DNA of 64,000 nucleotides from Treponema_C sp050937815 (GTDB taxonomy: Bacteria; Spirochaetota; Spirochaetia; Treponematales; Treponemataceae), in contig NZ_JACDIJ010000010.1 of assembly GCF_050937815.1 (NCBI RefSeq), forward strand, positions 1 through 64,000, written 5' to 3'. The notes below the pieces were generated by a model. That model was not told the origin of the DNA, searched no databases, and worked only from the letters and a program-made list of their open reading frames with translations. Of the stretch, positions 26,380-35,550 are shown in pieces. The position numbers and the translations under genes are program-made. Position 1 is the first letter of the stretch, and the number at the start of each line of letters is the position of its first letter.

Positions 26380-27804
26380 TTACTTTGTATCTTTTGCCTT
26401 GTCTTCGGCTTCTTCTTGTTTCATAACGGTGTTTGCTTTTTTGTTTGATGTTACAAGGGCTAATAAGTTATTGACTTGAGAAATTTTGATGTTTTTCAAA
26501 AACGAATAATCTTCGTTGATTTCTTTTGCAATATGTGTATTTTTATCCCAGTCGCCTTTTGCATATTTTATATCGTTTGAACCCGGATAATAATAACCGT
26601 ATTGGTTTGCTTTTTTCCCGTCGGCATCCGGAGTTAAAGAGTTATAAATCATAGCTTCATAACATTCTTGACTTAATAAAAACCTTGCAAATAAACAGGC
26701 TGTATAAGGATGGGCGGCATTGTTGACTATTTGAGAACACATCGTATACATAAAACCGTTAAAACCGTCTATTTCCCAGTTATATTTAACCGTTTTCATT
26801 GCTTGAATGGTACCCACTTTTCCTACAACTTTGCCTTTTTTATCTTTAGCTTCTTCCGTTTGATAAAAAGACTTATCCGCCCCTACAATACCGCCGTAAT
26901 ATTTTGTTGAAGCGTCTTTCATTTTTGCAAAAGCGCCGTAATACACATAGCCTCTGTCCCAGTCGTATTTTAACTGAGTTTCTTTCATCGCCGTACCGTC
27001 TGAGGCATGCCATCTGGAAACGTTTGCGATAAATTCCGTTACCCACTGCTGGCCTGCCGAAGTAAATCCGCTGTTGCCGGCTTGCCATTCCTTGTTATAA
27101 TAGTTTTTATACGCTGCTTTAATTCTGTCTTGGTTTTCCGGAGCTTCACAGCTTAATAAAAACGACATGTTTATTTGTTCGGTAACGGGAGATTGAAAAG
27201 AAATTTTATCCAAATGATCCGGGTCATTAGGAGTTCCGGCCAATTGCCAAATATTATACAATTTTTTGCCCGTAACTTTTTCAAAATTAGTGTTTGTATA
27301 AAAAAGTTTATTAAAGTGAATTCCCTTTAAAGGATATATGTCTTTTTCGGTCAAGCCCATATCCTTCCAATCGGACGGTACATAATTGTGTACCAAGCCT
27401 GCCGTATCGTAATCGGCAAGAGATCTGACATCCTGTATGAGTGCATAGTCTGCAAAGTACGTATTGTCTGCAACTTCCAATGCCGTTAACAAAGTATAAT
27501 CTTTATAGCTGTTATTGATATATACATTGTCTTGGACACCTTCTTGTCCGTAGTGAAGCCAATCATAGGTATCGGCAAATTGTTTTACTGCAGTTTTTAA
27601 TGCCGAAGTTAAACCTATAACTTTAAACGTATCGGTAGACGCTTCCATTTCGGCCTTCGATGCGGCTTCAAGTTTTTCGATTGACATTTTACTTGCCTTT
27701 GCAACAATATCGGCCGTCGTGCTTCCTTTTTTTTGTCCGCAAGAAATCATAGCCAATACCGTAAATCCGAGTAAAACCGTTTTTAACACATTTTTCTTTA
27801 TCAT
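26380..27804 (-). CDS. ABC transporter solute-binding lipoprotein
   Basis: 474 residues. Signal peptide with lipobox MISC (Cys about 22) and a type 2 binding-protein fold afterwards (VADNTYFADYALIQDVRSLA, then long mixed domains). Gene order (binding protein, fused permease, ATPase) matches Fbp/Afu-type importers. No conserved Tyr pair of iron-binding FbpA could be confirmed. The gene faces a promoter at 27920-27948 and has a leader of over 100 bases. Confidence 0.88.
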   Translation of the reverse strand: MIKKNVLKTVLLGFTVLAMISCGQKKGSTTADIVAKASKMSIEKLEAASKAEMEASTDTFKVIGLTSALKTAVKQFADTYDWLHYGQEGVQDNVYINNSYKDYTLLTALEVADNTYFADYALIQDVRSLADYDTAGLVHNYVPSDWKDMGLTEKDIYPLKGIHFNKLFYTNTNFEKVTGKKLYNIWQLAGTPNDPDHLDKISFQSPVTEQINMSFLLSCEAPENQDRIKAAYKNYYNKEWQAGNSGFTSAGQQWVTEFIANVSRWHASDGTAMKETQLKYDWDRGYVYYGAFAKMKDASTKYYGGIVGADKSFYQTEEAKDKKGKVVGKVGTIQAMKTVKYNWEIDGFNGFMYTMCSQIVNNAAHPYTACLFARFLLSQECYEAMIYNSLTPDADGKKANQYGYYYPGSNDIKYAKGDWDKNTHIAKEINEDYSFLKNIKISQVNNLLALVTSNKKANTVMKQEEAEDKAKDTK

Positions 27805-27919
27805 ACGATAATTCTCCTTAAAAATTTAAAATTTGAACACATATCGACAATTTCCTAATTTTAAGCTATTCGACATAAAGACAATTATGTTATGCTGAAT
27901 AAACATTAGGCAGAAAAAC

Positions 27920-27948
27920 AGTATAGAACCGATATTAGTACTTGTCAA
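27920..27948 (-). promoter_or_regulatory. Strong sigma-70-type promoter of the ABC operon
   Basis: On the minus strand, TTGACA (27948-27943), a 17-base spacer and TATACT (27925-27920), 116 bases before the binding-protein start. Confidence 0.75.
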
Positions 27949-28039
27949 GATTTCGGATTGAATTTATTTTGTGAAGAAGGTAAAGTAGTACTCATTACCG
28001 AACGTTATAGTTAGGTGCATTTATTTTGGAAGGAAATAT

Positions 28040-28558
28040 ATGATTGTCGCTTTGGCAGGCTTACCGGGGTCGGGTAAAAGTTATTTGGCTCGTACCTTAT
28101 TAAAAATGCATGAAGAATTCGTTCTTTTTGATAAGGACAGTGTACGTCAAACGCTTTTTCCGGGAAAACTGACCGATTTTACGGCCGAACAGGATGACCT
28201 TTGTATGCATATAATTTTTCAAGCTGCGGAATATGTACTCGCAAAAAACAAAGATGCCGTAATATTTATAGACGGAAGAACGTTTTCAAAAAAGTATCAC
28301 GTTCAAATGATTTTGGAGGCGGCAAAAAGCATAAATACCGAATGTAAATTCATACGGTGTGTGTGCAATGACAAAACGGCAAAAGCACGTATAGAATCTC
28401 AGCAGGGAAAGCATTATGCGGCAAACCGCACCTTTGATTTATATATGCGTTTGAAAAAAAATGCCGAACCTTTGGAAGTTCCGCATTTGATTTTAAATAC
28501 CGACGATGAAAAAAAACTCGATGAAAGGGTAAAAGCTGTTTTAGACTATCTGAAATAA
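28040..28558 (+). CDS. Small P-loop kinase
   Basis: 172 residues. Walker A GLPGSGKS (7-14), a strand ending in Asp (FLFDKDSVRQTLFP is the substrate-side motif) and VIFIDGRTFSKKY as Walker B, as in zeta-toxin/gluconate-kinase/polynucleotide-kinase-like enzymes. Substrate unknown. It is divergent from the ABC operon and 101 bases before an inositol-monophosphatase-family gene. GGAAGG precedes the start. Confidence 0.8.
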   Translation: MIVALAGLPGSGKSYLARTLLKMHEEFVLFDKDSVRQTLFPGKLTDFTAEQDDLCMHIIFQAAEYVLAKNKDAVIFIDGRTFSKKYHVQMILEAAKSINTECKFIRCVCNDKTAKARIESQQGKHYAANRTFDLYMRLKKNAEPLEVPHLILNTDDEKKLDERVKAVLDYLK

Positions 28559-28659
28559 AAACAGGACAGTGTATGACGCTTTCTTTTATTGCTTTTTTTT
28601 TATCTCATATGCTATGATAATGCACTGAAAATTTTTTTTTATAAGGAAAATATATTGTT

Positions 28660-29496
28660 ATGGACAAAGCTTTATTCGAATCGTTAAAAGCGGAAGTAAA
28701 AAATTGCGGACTTTTTGCCAAAGAACGCCAAAAAGATGTAAAACGTCATTTTAAACCCGACGACTCGGTTGTAACGGAAACGGATCTTGAAATATCGAAA
28801 AAACTGACTGCAAAAATACGGTCGCTGTTTCCCGACTGTAATATCATCGACGAAGAAGCTAAAGGACTCGGCTTTAACCAAGATGCCCCCTATACGTTTA
28901 TTTTTGACCCGATAGACGGAACGGATTCATACAGTCAAGGACTTCCTACCTGGTGTATCGGTGTCGGCATTCTTAATAAGGAACGGCAGCCCGTCGGCAG
29001 TATTGTATATGCGCCGAATTTCGGGAAATGTTCGGAGGAACTTTTTTTGTGGACCGAACCGGACAGCACGGACGTTTATGTGAATGGACAAAAGTTGGTT
29101 ATTGCACCGGAGATTATGAGTGCAAAAGATGAGCCGCGACAAATTACTACCGGTTCGGAAATACTTATACAAATTGACATGTCGGTCGTTTTGCCTAAAA
29201 TAAAGGCGGCTCCGTTTAATTTAAAATTCAAAGCGTTGGGTTCGTCGCTTTTGCATATTGTATCGACGGTTTTATTTTGCAGCATAGACGCTTGTGTGGA
29301 TCCCCTGTGTTATGTGTGGGATATTGCCGCCGCCCATGCCGCAATTAAAAAAGCGGGTTTGGATTATCAGTATTATACCGGCGAAGAATTCGTATATGAC
29401 GACTTTCTTCTTCTCAAACGCGAAAAGTTTCCCAAACCCTTGGTTGTAGGAACGGAAAAAGGACGAAAGTTTTTAATTGCACATTTAAATCCCTAG
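28660..29496 (+). CDS. Inositol monophosphatase family phosphatase
   Basis: 278 residues. The metal-binding signatures are present: E-E in IIDEEAKGLG, DPIDGTDSYSQG and WDIAAAHAAIKKAG. The family hydrolyses phosphomonoesters with Mg2+ (inositol phosphate, fructose-1,6-bisphosphate, PAP). The particular substrate cannot be told from motifs. A TATGAT box at 28613-28618 with TTGCTT 18 bases earlier may be its promoter. Confidence 0.88.
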   Translation: MDKALFESLKAEVKNCGLFAKERQKDVKRHFKPDDSVVTETDLEISKKLTAKIRSLFPDCNIIDEEAKGLGFNQDAPYTFIFDPIDGTDSYSQGLPTWCIGVGILNKERQPVGSIVYAPNFGKCSEELFLWTEPDSTDVYVNGQKLVIAPEIMSAKDEPRQITTGSEILIQIDMSVVLPKIKAAPFNLKFKALGSSLLHIVSTVLFCSIDACVDPLCYVWDIAAAHAAIKKAGLDYQYYTGEEFVYDDFLLLKREKFPKPLVVGTEKGRKFLIAHLNP

Positions 29497-29497
29497 T

Positions 29498-30142
29498 TTA
29501 TAGGGGAACGCTGACTATATTAAGCTTTATCAACCCGTCGTAAATAAGCTGCACGGATAAGCCGGCTAAAATCAATCCCATTATTTTTTCGACTACATAC
29601 ATGCCGGTAGTACCGATAAGCCGTACAAGCAGGGTTCCGCAGCGCAGCGATATATAGTCGGCAATAAGTCCCAATCCGATAGCTCCGCTCAGCATAAGCG
29701 CCGGACGCAGCCATGTCGATGAAGCTGCCATGTTCAAAATAATGGTGGTAATCATTCCCGGTCCGGCGATAAGCGGAATGGCAAGGGGAAATACCGCAAT
29801 CATTTGCGCTTGATGAGGGTCAACGGCGGATTCGGGTGTTTGCCGGCTTCGCGGTTTGCTCCATATCATTTCAAACGATATAAAGAAAAACAGAATTCCG
29901 CCGGATATATAAAAAGCGCCCGGCGATATACCGAAAAAGTTTAAAATCAATCTGCCGAATAAAATAAAAAAAACAAGTACCAAAGCGGCGACAATAATAG
30001 ATCTGCGTATCATCATTTTGCGTATTTCGGCCGAAAAATGACCCGAAGCCGCCAAAAACGGGGGAATGATACCGATGGGATCGAGAATTATCAAAACCGT
30101 AAAAAAAAGCTGAAAGAATTCGTTTATCGACTCAGTTATCAT
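29498..30142 (-). CDS. MarC family membrane protein
   Basis: 214 residues from the ATG at 30142. Six membrane helices. The N-terminal FFTVLIILDPIGIIPPFLA and the central IPLIAGPGMITTII are typical of MarC/YhgN, a family whose role is still unclear. The TTG at 30157 that would give five more residues lies inside the -10 box, so I chose the later ATG, which lacks a Shine-Dalgarno sequence. Confidence 0.88.
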   Translation of the reverse strand: MITESINEFFQLFFTVLIILDPIGIIPPFLAASGHFSAEIRKMMIRRSIIVAALVLVFFILFGRLILNFFGISPGAFYISGGILFFFISFEMIWSKPRSRQTPESAVDPHQAQMIAVFPLAIPLIAGPGMITTIILNMAASSTWLRPALMLSGAIGLGLIADYISLRCGTLLVRLIGTTGMYVVEKIMGLILAGLSVQLIYDGLIKLNIVSVPL

Positions 30143-30148
30143 AAAACC

Positions 30149-30177
30149 AGTATACAAAAAAAATGATGAATTCGCAA
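30149..30177 (-). promoter_or_regulatory. Promoter of the marC-like gene, placed for a leaderless mRNA
   Basis: On the minus strand, TTGCGA, a 17-base spacer and TATACT (30154-30149), then six bases to the ATG at 30142. Confidence 0.65.
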
Positions 30178-30235
30178 GTTATGCTTTATCCCGGACTGTA
30201 CAAAATAATATAAGTTTTATACTATAAAAATCACA

Positions 30236-32377
30236 ATGGTTACATTACGCCTTTTATCTGCCGGCTCCGATATGCATACAGGACATTGTTTTGAAGACTC
30301 TTTTTTTTCGGAAACCCGCCGGCTTTTTGCGCGTGAAATTGCCGTCCTTGTAAAAAACGGCTGCAGCAATGCGGAAAAATCCTGGTCAAATATTTTTGTA
30401 AAAAAAGAAAAAAACGCTTTTTGCCCCGAATTGATTCACCATACCGAATTTTCGGGAACGATAGTTTTGGGCGCTGTTCGTCCGGGGGTTCTAAAATATC
30501 ACGACCTTGAACTGGAATGCGGAATATATAATTCCCGTCTTGAAAACTGTATCATTGAAGATGATGTTTGTATACGCAATGTAGCGTATCTTTCAAATTA
30601 CCGCATCGGATCCCGCGTTATTTTATTTAACATACAGGAAATGAGCTGTACGCGCCATTCCAAATTCGGCAACGGTATTTTAAAAAAGGGCGAAACCGAA
30701 GATATCCGCATATGTTTAGGCGTTGCAAACGAAAACAATATGCGCGCAGTCCTTCCGTTTGAAAACATGATTTGTGCCGATGCGTATATATGGTCGCGAT
30801 ATCGTGAAGATACCGAATTGATGAAGCGTTTTGTCGAATTAACCGAATACGGTAACGATAAAGAAAAGCCGACTTACGGTATTGTGTACGGCAATACGGT
30901 TATCAAAAACACCGTGTTGATTAAAGATGCAAAAATCGGTTCACATGCTTATATAAAAGGCGCTTTTAAATTAAAAAATATAACGATTTGCTCTTCCGAA
31001 GCGGAACCTTCGCAAATAGGCGAGGGGACGGAAATGGTAAACGGAATTATGGGTTACGGCAGTAAGGTTTTTTATCAAGCCGTTGCCGTACGGTTTGTCA
31101 TAGGCAAAAACTGTCAGCTTAAATACGGTGCCCGCTTACTTAATTCGGTACTCGGGGATAATTCAACGGTGTCTTGCTGCGAATTGTTGAATAACTTGAT
31201 TTTTCCCTTTCATGAGCAGCACCATAACACTTCCTTTTTGATTGCGGCAACCGTTTTGGGACAGTCGAACATCGCTGCGGGTGCAACTATAGGTTCAAAC
31301 CACAATTCGCGCAGCCCCGACGGAGAAATAATTGCCGGCCGCGGTTTTTGGCCGGGGCTTTGTTCCGATTTTAAACACAACAGTAAATTTGCATCCTTTA
31401 CCCTTATTTCAAAGGGGTCGTATCAAAACGAACTGAATATACGCTATCCTTTTTCTCTTGTATCGATAGACAGTACCGAACAAGCCGTTCATATTATTCC
31501 TGCGTATTGGTTTTTACACAATATGTACGCCATTATGCGCAGCAGTATCAAATTCAAAGAACGGGACAAACGGGTTGTTAAAGTACAGCATATAGAAACG
31601 GATCCGCTTGCGCCGGATACTATGCAGGAAGTTCTTGCCGCCTTGGATAGAATTATCGAACTTACGGGGCGGACACTAAAGCTTGCCTCATATCAAGACG
31701 CAAAAGACTTTTTACATCGGCATAAGGACGCCTCGCTTGTACTTGAGGATTTTCAAGCTCAAAAACGTTTCGGAGCAAAGGTATTTAAAGCGGTGCAAGC
31801 TTATCGGGAGTATCGAAAAATCGTAAAGTATTTTGCCGCCCGTACCGTTCTTACCTTTTGTGAAGCAAAGAACTTTCCGGCATTCAACGCCTGCACCATC
31901 GAAGAAATAAAAAAAACGCCGCTGTATACCGACTGGGTTAATGCCGGCGGACAAATAATGCCCGAAGCAAAACTGTATGAATTATTTGATTTTATAAAAA
32001 GGGGCAAAATCAACACGTGGGATGAAGTGCACGAGTTTTACAACAGCTGTCAAAACAGCTATATTTTATATGCGGCGCGCTATGCCCTTTTTTTGCTGGA
32101 ATACTTATATACGCGTTCGGCCGCCGATTTTACCGCCGATATATATGCCGATATATGCTCGGATGTTATTACCGTTTCCGACAGTATCTATGAAGGCGCG
32201 CTCAGCTCCCGAAAAAAAGATTTTACGGATTTTTTCCGCACCATGACCTATCGGAACAAAGAAGAGATGACTGCCGTTTTGGGAGAAGCGGAACACAACA
32301 GTTTTTTACGGCGCATAAAAGCCGATACCTGCGAATTTAAACAAAAAATATCTTTGTTGTTTAAAGATGCCTTTTAA
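30236..32377 (+). CDS. DUF4954-like protein with left-handed beta-helix
   Basis: 713 residues. Residues 100-400 contain hexapeptide-type repeats such as ENCIIEDDVCIRNVAYLSNY and VIKNTVLIKDAKIGSHAYIK, giving a long left-handed beta-helix as in GlmU-type acyltransferases. The N-terminal GCSNAEKSW and the NCIIEDDVCI run match what I know of DUF4954 of Bacteroidetes. The C-terminal 300 residues are helical. The family has no proven activity; a nucleotidyl- or acyltransferase role is possible. No Shine-Dalgarno sequence is seen; TATACT at 30218-30223 or TATAAA at 30223-30228 lies close before the start. Confidence 0.75.
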   Translation: MVTLRLLSAGSDMHTGHCFEDSFFSETRRLFAREIAVLVKNGCSNAEKSWSNIFVKKEKNAFCPELIHHTEFSGTIVLGAVRPGVLKYHDLELECGIYNSRLENCIIEDDVCIRNVAYLSNYRIGSRVILFNIQEMSCTRHSKFGNGILKKGETEDIRICLGVANENNMRAVLPFENMICADAYIWSRYREDTELMKRFVELTEYGNDKEKPTYGIVYGNTVIKNTVLIKDAKIGSHAYIKGAFKLKNITICSSEAEPSQIGEGTEMVNGIMGYGSKVFYQAVAVRFVIGKNCQLKYGARLLNSVLGDNSTVSCCELLNNLIFPFHEQHHNTSFLIAATVLGQSNIAAGATIGSNHNSRSPDGEIIAGRGFWPGLCSDFKHNSKFASFTLISKGSYQNELNIRYPFSLVSIDSTEQAVHIIPAYWFLHNMYAIMRSSIKFKERDKRVVKVQHIETDPLAPDTMQEVLAALDRIIELTGRTLKLASYQDAKDFLHRHKDASLVLEDFQAQKRFGAKVFKAVQAYREYRKIVKYFAARTVLTFCEAKNFPAFNACTIEEIKKTPLYTDWVNAGGQIMPEAKLYELFDFIKRGKINTWDEVHEFYNSCQNSYILYAARYALFLLEYLYTRSAADFTADIYADICSDVITVSDSIYEGALSSRKKDFTDFFRTMTYRNKEEMTAVLGEAEHNSFLRRIKADTCEFKQKISLLFKDAF

Positions 32378-32401
32378 ATGCCGTTTTCGAGCCGATTTTA
32401 T

Positions 32402-32430
32402 TTGACAAATACCTAAAAGGATGATAAAAT
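32402..32430 (+). promoter_or_regulatory. Sigma-70-type promoter of the sugar operon
   Basis: TTGACA (32402-32407), a 17-base spacer and TAAAAT (32425-32430). The binding-protein gene starts 70 bases downstream, leaving room for regulator binding. Confidence 0.75.
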
Positions 32431-32500
32431 CCATAAATAGTTACAAAAGTAAGGAAATTTTCTTAAAAATGTAAATTTTTGTAAACCTAAGGAGTCTCTT

Positions 32501-33766
32501 ATGAAAAGAAAAGCGGTATTAACGGGAATAATTTCTTTTTTTGCTGCACTTATGGTCTTTGCGGCCGGCTCAAAGGACAGCGCCGGCGATCCTTCAAAAA
32601 AAAGTGTTATTCGTGTTTTGGTATGGTCTTCAACCTTCGATCAAAAAATCGGCCCCAACAATATTGAAGCGGATTTTGAAGCAAAATACCCCCAATATGA
32701 CTTGGAAATCGATAAAATTGATTATGACAGTCTTGATAAGCAAATCTTACTTTCGCATTCGACCGGAAACGGCTATGACGTTATTATGATTAACCACTCA
32801 TCGCTTTCTCAGTTTGTTCACGGCGGTGTTGTTGCGCCGCTTGATGCATATCTGGCTGACGGAAAAATCGATTTTTCATACTATTCCGATAAAGCCGTTA
32901 AAGCAAGTAAATTCAAAGGAAAAACATACGGAATTCCTTTTGACCCCGATTGCCGCATTCTTGCCTATAATACCAAAATATTAAAAGAACTCGGCATGAC
33001 TCCCCCGAAAACGACGGATGATATGCTTAAAATCGCAAAAGCGGCGTATGCAAAAGGATATTATGCTATGGCCGGCGGTTTAAACCGTACCACCTTTTGT
33101 GTGTACGATTTGGGCGGTTTTATGTTAAACTGGGGAATCCATGTGTATGAACAGGGTACCGACGGTAAATATGTTGCCCGTTTGGATACGCCCGAAGCGG
33201 TCGATTATATGCATTGGGCACAGCAAATGTATGCATGTATGCCGAAAGACGCCAACTTGGACAACACTGTTGCACGCAGTATGTTTGCTCAGGGAAAAGT
33301 TGCCATGATGTGGTGGACTCCTTCGCAAATTGCCAGTGTTATACCTAAGTTCCAAAACAGAGAAGATTTGGATTTTTCCGTTATGCCGGTAGGTCCTACA
33401 GGATACCGTTCTTCCGCTATGGGCGGCTATATGTGGGGTATCGGTTCAAAGGCTAAAAACCCCAAAGGCGCATGGGCATTTTTAAGCTATGCATTACAGC
33501 CTGAAATGCAGGGAAAATTCGCACGCGGTTTGCCTGCCGATTCAAGAGCCTTTGACTATCCTCCTTTTAACAAAGCCGACTACAATATGTTCAGAGAACA
33601 ATTGCCCAAGGCCGAATACCCCTGCCCGTTAACCTCCGTATTGCCGAAGGTTTTTGAAACATGGAACAGAACATACAGCGAATGTATGATGGGTCTTATT
33701 ACACCTGAAGAAGCTTGCAAAAAAGGTCAAGCGGATGTTCAGGCTGTATTGAATACAATCAACTGA
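32501..33766 (+). CDS. Sugar ABC transporter solute-binding protein
   Basis: 421 residues. The signal peptide ends VFAAGSKDS; a Ser stands where a lipoprotein Cys would be, as in many treponemal binding proteins, so signal peptidase I cleavage is likely. The rest has the MalE-like (CUT1) fold, with IRVLVWSSTFDQKIG at the start and PKGAWAFLSYALQPEMQGKF near the end. AAGGAG precedes the start. It opens an eight-gene operon. Confidence 0.92.
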   Translation: MKRKAVLTGIISFFAALMVFAAGSKDSAGDPSKKSVIRVLVWSSTFDQKIGPNNIEADFEAKYPQYDLEIDKIDYDSLDKQILLSHSTGNGYDVIMINHSSLSQFVHGGVVAPLDAYLADGKIDFSYYSDKAVKASKFKGKTYGIPFDPDCRILAYNTKILKELGMTPPKTTDDMLKIAKAAYAKGYYAMAGGLNRTTFCVYDLGGFMLNWGIHVYEQGTDGKYVARLDTPEAVDYMHWAQQMYACMPKDANLDNTVARSMFAQGKVAMMWWTPSQIASVIPKFQNREDLDFSVMPVGPTGYRSSAMGGYMWGIGSKAKNPKGAWAFLSYALQPEMQGKFARGLPADSRAFDYPPFNKADYNMFREQLPKAEYPCPLTSVLPKVFETWNRTYSECMMGLITPEEACKKGQADVQAVLNTIN

Positions 33767-33775
33767 TTTTAACTG

Positions 33776-33819
33776 ACGGATGCCCCTGTTTTGCAAAAAA
33801 CGGGGTCGTCCGGCTTAGG
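33776..33819 (+). promoter_or_regulatory. Hairpin after the binding-protein gene
   Basis: An imperfect inverted repeat (CGGATGCCCC to GGGGTCGTCCG, with TGTTTTGCAAAAAAC at the top) lies between the binding-protein stop and the first permease. Such hairpins commonly raise binding-protein mRNA over permease mRNA. Confidence 0.5.
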
Positions 33820-33829
33820 AATGTAATAT

Positions 33830-34714
33830 ATGAAACAAAATAAATTACAAAAAGTTATACCCTATATACTTATTGCGCCGGCAATAACGATGATAGTGGT
33901 ATTTATGCTATATCCGATGGTCAAAAATGTATTTCTCAGCTTTTTTGATTATAATTTGAGTTCTTTGGAACGCCCCTTTGTCGGATTAAAAAATTATATT
34001 GAAATGTTCCATGAGAAACGTTTGTGGAATGCCGTCGGACGCACGGGAATTTGGACTGCCGTTAACTTATTTTTTGCAATCTTTATAGGAGTAGGTTCGG
34101 CATTTCTTATGTTTTCGGATTTTAAAGGCAGCGCTCTTTTAAAATCCTTTATTTTAATACCATGGATTCTTCCTTCAGTCGTTACCGGCTATATTTGGTC
34201 ACTCATGCTTAACGAAGATGCGGGAATAATAACCTGGTCTTTAAAAGCGCTGGGCATTGTAAGCTCGAATTTTTCTTTTTTCAGTACCGGGCCGCTTTCG
34301 ATGGCCGGTGCGATTATGGCGAATATTTGGCGGGCTTTCCCCTTTTTTACATTGATGATTTATGCAAAATTGTGCACAATCCCCAACGACCAAATGGATG
34401 CGGCGCATCTTGAAGGTGCACAGGGCTTGGTGCTGTTTCGTTACGTACTGTTTCCTTTTATTCAGGATATTTTACTTGCCTGTATTTTTTTATGCTTTAT
34501 TTGGACATTCAATGCTTATGATATTATGAAAGTTATGACCAACGGAGGGCCGGCGGAATTAACTACAACCATGTCTTTGTTAATTCAAAGAGAAGCGTTT
34601 TTTTATTTTTCTTTGAGTAATGCGGCAACAATGAGCGTATATATGTTTTGTATAATGCTCTGTGTTATCGGTTTTGCAAATGTATTAAAAAAGATTTTTG
34701 GAGATAAAAAATGA
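33830..34714 (+). CDS. Sugar ABC transporter permease (MalF-like)
   Basis: 294 residues, six membrane helices. The EAA loop AAHLEGAQGLVLFRYVLFP contacts the ATPase. It starts with AGGA upstream and its stop overlaps the next permease start by four bases. The operon encodes no ATPase, so a shared MsmK/UgpC-type ATPase from elsewhere must serve it. Confidence 0.92.
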   Translation: MKQNKLQKVIPYILIAPAITMIVVFMLYPMVKNVFLSFFDYNLSSLERPFVGLKNYIEMFHEKRLWNAVGRTGIWTAVNLFFAIFIGVGSAFLMFSDFKGSALLKSFILIPWILPSVVTGYIWSLMLNEDAGIITWSLKALGIVSSNFSFFSTGPLSMAGAIMANIWRAFPFFTLMIYAKLCTIPNDQMDAAHLEGAQGLVLFRYVLFPFIQDILLACIFLCFIWTFNAYDIMKVMTNGGPAELTTTMSLLIQREAFFYFSLSNAATMSVYMFCIMLCVIGFANVLKKIFGDKK

Positions 34715-35550
34715 AGCATGTTAAACGGCGTTCGGAACTTTCAAATATGCTTATTTATATGTTGGCCGCTATTGTCTTTATAATCGTATTGTTTCCTTTT
34801 TATTGGATTTTAGTAACTTCTTTTAAAGAAACGCTTGCGATTTACGAATTACCGCCGCGATTGTTTCCGAAATATTTTGATTTCGATAATTATATTCGCT
34901 CTTTTACTCAGTATAATGTCAACAGTTATTTTCTTAACAGTTTACGGGTAACCTTGGCAACAGTAGTGTTTACCACACTTTTTGCAAGTTCGGCCGCCTT
35001 TGCCTTAACCCGTTTGGAATTTAAAGGTAATGCTTTAATACGCAGGTTTTTAGGGACAACCCAAATGTTTCCGGTTGTAGTATTGTTGGTTCCTCTTTTT
35101 ATGCTTTGTAATAAATTTCATCTGTACAATACGCTTCCGTCACTCGTTATTCCCTATGTCGCTTTGCAGCTGCCCGTTTCAATCATTTTGCAATCGAGTT
35201 ATTACCGTGATGTTCCGAAAGCGCTTGAAGATGCCGCAACTTTAGACGGCTGCAATACATTCCAAGTTTTATGGCATGTTTTTTTCCCTTTGGTCACTCC
35301 CGGTGTTGTTGCGACAAGCGTGTATACCTTTATTCAAGTATGGCAGGAATTTTTAATAGCGTCATCTTTTATAACAAGCCGATCGCGCTTTACCTTAACG
35401 GTAGGACTTACGACATTTCGCGGCGATGAAATGACCGATTGGGGAGCTCTTATGGCAACCAGTGTTATTATTGCCGTTCCCGCATTGATTTTATTTAATT
35501 TAGCGCAGGACTTTTTTATTAATAAAATTGCAGGAAGTGTAAAAGAATGA
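34711..35550 (+). CDS. Sugar ABC transporter permease (MalG-like)
   Basis: 279 residues with six membrane helices. It opens with the MalG pattern IVLFPFYWILVTSFKE and has the EAA loop ALEDAATLDGCNTFQVLWHV. It forms the heteromeric channel with the preceding gene. Its stop overlaps the regulator start by four bases. Confidence 0.92.
   Translation: MKHVKRRSELSNMLIYMLAAIVFIIVLFPFYWILVTSFKETLAIYELPPRLFPKYFDFDNYIRSFTQYNVNSYFLNSLRVTLATVVFTTLFASSAAFALTRLEFKGNALIRRFLGTTQMFPVVVLLVPLFMLCNKFHLYNTLPSLVIPYVALQLPVSIILQSSYYRDVPKALEDAATLDGCNTFQVLWHVFFPLVTPGVVATSVYTFIQVWQEFLIASSFITSRSRFTLTVGLTTFRGDEMTDWGALMATSVIIAVPALILFNLAQDFFINKIAGSVKE

Noticed and set aside
23227..27804. Firm call as ferric iron importer (FbpABC)
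   Set aside because: Class-level similarity only; neighbouring kinase and phosphatase point elsewhere and iron ligands were not confirmed.
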